Assembly: GCA_017861095.1 (NCBI GenBank)
Contig: JAGFXI010000021.1
Coordinates: 1-14,154 of the forward strand
Reading direction: 5' to 3'
DNA from: Deltaproteobacteria bacterium
Lineage (GTDB): Bacteria; Desulfobacterota; Syntrophobacteria; BM002
Length of the DNA: 14,154 bases
Part shown: in pieces, positions 12,682 through 14,154 of the stretch
How the letters are laid out: each line of letters starts with the position of its first letter
How positions within the stretch are numbered: position 1 is the stretch's first letter
The notes under the pieces: generated by a model
The model's input: only the letters and a program-made list of their open reading frames with translations
What the model was told of the DNA's origin: nothing
Database searches by the model: none
Program-made: the position numbers and the translations under genes

Positions 12682-13152
12682 CTACGGCACCCGCTCAACT
12701 TCTTGAATCCACCTGGCCAGGTCCTCGAGATTTCGCTGCACCATGCGGCGAAGTTGCCAGTCTGCCGCGAAACGCCTCAAGCCTCCAGGCAGATCTAGTT
12801 CCACGTAGTAACGAATGCGACTCCTCGATCCCTCCCCCTCAGTATCCACCCTCCAGTACCCGGTAAACTCCGTGAAAGACCCTTCGCGCTGGGTGAAATA
12901 GAGGAAGGGGCGTTCCTCCACGACATCGAGCACTACCCGGAGAGAGAGGGTGAGCAGCGGCAGCTCCACCCGGGCCGACTGTTCTACGAGACGGTAGTTG
13001 CCGTTGTGGGTGAGTATCTTGCTCCTTTCCAAGGCCCGGAGGTGTGCGGGCATCTCATTGAAGGACGTGAGGATGCTCCAAACTTGATCCGGCGATGCGG
13101 CTACGACGATCTCGGCCAGCATCCCTTTGCCTTCACGCCTGACCGATAGCAT
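12682..13152 (-). CDS. SRPBCC (START/polyketide cyclase-like) fold protein
   Basis: The 156-residue protein looks like a ligand-binding SRPBCC/polyketide-cyclase family member of the Coq10/RatA-like type. The diagnostic start AEIVVAASPDQVWSILTSFNEMP (13-35) is the strand-helix opening of the fold. Alternating beta-strand segments follow (YRLVEQSARVELPL, LSLRVVLDVVEERPFLYFTQ, SRSRIRYYVELDLPG), and a long C-terminal amphipathic helix (LRRMVQRNLEDLARWIQEVER) caps the cavity. No catalytic residues can be claimed and the ligand is unknown. Starts at ATG 13152 or ATG 13122 are both possible; the second has GAAGG at better spacing but leaves only two residues before the domain. It lies upstream of the 83-residue gene by 186 bp, so operon membership is uncertain. 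Confidence 0.75.
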   Translation of the reverse strand: MLSVRREGKGMLAEIVVAASPDQVWSILTSFNEMPAHLRALERSKILTHNGNYRLVEQSARVELPLLTLSLRVVLDVVEERPFLYFTQREGSFTEFTGYWRVDTEGEGSRSRIRYYVELDLPGGLRRFAADWQLRRMVQRNLEDLARWIQEVERVP

Positions 13153-13253
13153 ACCCTTGCCCGGCTAAGACACCCTGCACTCCTGCCCGCCCGTGTTACC
13201 CGGTCTGCTGCGGTCGCAGAGGCATGATCGATTGCGGGTCCGCAGCGCCTGTA

Positions 13254-13282
13254 ACAATGTCCGAGGCTCCCTGGTTTGTCAA
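13254..13282 (-). promoter_or_regulatory. Candidate promoter of the SRPBCC gene
   Basis: On the minus strand a consensus TTGACA (13282-13277) is followed by a 17-bp spacer and a weak -10, CATTGT (13259-13254). It lies about 100 bp upstream of the SRPBCC start codon. The -35 match is perfect; the -10 matches only three consensus bases. Confidence 0.4.
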
Positions 13283-13523
13283 GGTCATTCTCTCCAGCCT
13301 AAGCGGGAGATCCAGTGAGAAGGGCAATGCAAGAAAGCGTGGAGAAGGGGAGGCCTTGTTTGACATGCCCGGCGCGGCAGAGACTCACCAACTCCCCCAT
13401 GAGGGATCGGACGCAACAGAATGACTAGGCTAAGAATTTGCGAAAAATATCATTTGTCAACGTAAGAGCAAGAAAATAAGAGAATCTTGGTCGTTCTTGT
13501 TGAAAAATTTTTGATTTCAGCCC

Positions 13524-13551
13524 TTGAAATTTTTTGGACAATGGATAAAGT
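13524..13551 (+). promoter_or_regulatory. groES-groEL promoter candidate
   Basis: TTGAAA (13524-13529), a 16-bp spacer and TAAAGT (13546-13551) place the transcription start at about 13558, at the left edge of the CIRCE operator. The extended -35, CCCTTGAA, also matches the sigma32 (RpoH) -35 consensus, but no sigma32-type -10 (CCCCAT) follows. An alternative is TTGGAC (13534-13539) with TATTAG (13558-13563). Confidence 0.5.
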
Positions 13552-13559
13552 TGCAGCTA

Positions 13560-13586
13560 TTAGCACTCGATCGAAGGGAGTGCTAA
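13560..13586 (+). promoter_or_regulatory. CIRCE operator (HrcA binding site)
   Basis: TTAGCACTC (13560-13568), a 9-bp spacer and GAGTGCTAA (13578-13586) match the CIRCE consensus exactly. HrcA represses chaperone genes through this element and releases it on heat stress. Its position at the predicted transcription start of groES-groEL is canonical. Confidence 0.97.
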
Positions 13587-13632
13587 CAATGGGTGAGGAT
13601 CCGTAAGCTGTTGTTTGGTTCGGCCAGAACAG

Positions 13633-13830
13633 ATGGCGCACCACGATGGTGCAGAGGCTACAATTGCGGTAGGAAAGGGCAGGACCCTCGAAAACGGCCA
13701 GGTCATGCCGCTCACGGTCAAAGCGGGTGACCGCGTTCTTTTCGGCAAGTATGCCGGGACTGAGATCAAGATCGACGGTGATGAACACCTGATCATGCGA
13801 GAGGATGATATTTTAGCCATTCTGCAGTAG
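13633..13830 (+). CDS. groES: Co-chaperonin GroES, N-terminally truncated (possible pseudogene)
   Basis: GroES caps the GroEL chamber as a heptamer. The C-terminal two thirds are unmistakable: IAVGKGRTLENG, VKAGDRVLFGKYAGTEIKI, DGDEHLIMREDDILAIL. A normal GroES is about 96 residues and begins with an IRPLHDRVVVKR-like strand and the GG-containing mobile loop that binds GroEL. About 37 residues are absent here, in all three forward frames back to the CIRCE. The only ATG (13633) encodes an unrelated MAHHDGAEAT before the homologous part and has no Shine-Dalgarno; an upstream TTG (13615) adds six residues. A perfect hairpin, GCACCA-CGA-TGGTGC (13638-13652), sits at the junction. The rest is intact to the TAG, and groEL follows after 41 bp. 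It is either a real deletion making a non-functional cap or an assembly error. Confidence 0.85.
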   Translation: MAHHDGAEATIAVGKGRTLENGQVMPLTVKAGDRVLFGKYAGTEIKIDGDEHLIMREDDILAILQ

Positions 13831-13871
13831 TGACGACGCTGCCACGATCGGCAAAGGGAGGGATTCAGCGT

Positions 13872-14154
13872 ATGGCTGCTAAAGAGATCAAGTACTACGG
13901 TGAGGCTAGGGAAAAGATCATGCGAGGCGTGAACATCCTGGCCGACGCGGTGAAGGTGACGCTCGGACCGAAGGGCCGCAACGTCATTCTGGAGAAGTCC
14001 TGGGGTTCCCCAACGATCACCAAGGACGGGGTGACCGTGGCCAAGGAGATCGAGCTGGAAGACAAGTTCGAGAACATGGGAGCCCAGATGGTGAAAGAGG
14101 TGGCCAGCAAGACCTCGGATATGGCCGGTGACGGCACCACCACGGCTACCATCC
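13872..14154 (+). CDS. groEL: Chaperonin GroEL, N-terminal part only
   Basis: GroEL is the 60-kDa ATP-dependent chaperonin that folds proteins with GroES. The window contains the first 94 codons. The N-terminus MAAKEIKYYGEAREKIMRG, the segment LADAVKVTLGPKGRNVILEK (24-43), TITKDGVTVAKEIELED (48-64) and the nucleotide-binding GDGTTTAT (about 86-93) are all standard equatorial-domain features. The ATG at 13872 follows a GGGAGGG ribosome-binding sequence. The gene lies 41 bp after groES and is presumably transcribed from the CIRCE-controlled promoter. Nothing looks abnormal in the visible part, in contrast to groES. Confidence 0.97.
   Translation, partial: MAAKEIKYYGEAREKIMRGVNILADAVKVTLGPKGRNVILEKSWGSPTITKDGVTVAKEIELEDKFENMGAQMVKEVASKTSDMAGDGTTTATI

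Larger units (their letters stand above)
13153..13559. other. Divergent intergenic region between SRPBCC and groES
   Basis: About 400 bp without a convincing gene. The left part is GC-rich and carries the SRPBCC promoter candidate; a 66-codon plus-strand frame at 13224-13424 has no protein-like features. From about 13430 the DNA becomes AT-rich. It contains a near-direct repeat of TTGAAA-plus-T-tract sequence at 13500-13513 and 13524-13537, the second copy serving as the groES -35 region. Confidence 0.5.

Noticed and set aside
13224..13424. 66-codon plus-strand frame upstream of groES
   Set aside because: Poor ribosome-binding spacing, no recognisable motif, and it overlaps the SRPBCC promoter candidate.
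13450..13820. Two minus-strand frames overlapping groES and CIRCE
   Set aside because: They are antisense to clear GroES-coding sequence and the operator; no independent support.
1..14154. Search by eye for insertion sequences, att sites, CRISPR repeats, toxin-antitoxin pairs or phage genes
   Set aside because: None seen: all recognisable genes are core-type, and only short isolated repeats were found.

Overview
The window is a chromosomal stretch of a GC-rich bacterium. It carries mostly housekeeping genes, with three less familiar genes and one probably damaged gene. No mobile element, CRISPR array or foreign-looking island was seen. The gene order and the protein sequences (DHH-family NrnA, DUF503, SerC, HrcA-type CIRCE control of groES-groEL) fit a deltaproteobacterial (Desulfobacterota) or NC10-like lineage. 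That placement is an inference from remembered protein styles, not a computed phylogeny.

Region 1 (1-8640, minus strand) is the transcription/translation operon, read right to left: tRNA-Gly(CCC), rimP, nusA, ylxR, infB, ylxP (DUF503), rbfA, nrnA, truB, rpsO and the start of pnp. It corresponds to the Escherichia coli metY-rimP-nusA-infB-rbfA-truB-rpsO-pnp operon. Here a glycine tRNA replaces the initiator tRNA, ylxR, ylxP and nrnA are included, and neither ylxQ nor ribF is present. Its products mature the 30S subunit (RimP, RbfA, S15), start translation (IF2), control elongation and termination of transcription (NusA), modify tRNA (TruB) and degrade RNA (PNPase, NrnA). The tRNA has a good sigma70-type promoter. 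An AT-rich leader follows it, and an intrinsic-terminator-like hairpin with nine Us ends 4 nt before the rimP start codon, which suggests attenuation. A paired structure lies exactly between truB and rpsO, as expected for S15 autoregulation.

Region 2 (8641-10230, plus strand) holds a MetE/UROD-fold protein with an HxC...CxC metal site. It probably starts at TTG behind a strong Shine-Dalgarno sequence, and a possible 16-codon leader ORF precedes it. A hairpin-rich gap of about 190 bp separates it from the convergent genes to the right.

Region 3 (10231-13282, minus strand) reads right to left: an SRPBCC-fold protein, an 83-residue conserved-looking protein of unknown function, serC (phosphoserine aminotransferase), and a PrmA-like methyltransferase that lacks the usual N-terminal domain.

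Region 4 (13283-14154, plus strand) is the heat-shock chaperonin locus. A perfect CIRCE operator and promoter precede a groES reading frame whose first ~37 residues, including the GroEL-binding mobile loop, are missing. An apparently normal groEL start follows and runs off the window. The truncated groES is the most unusual observation here; it is either a real lesion or an assembly error.
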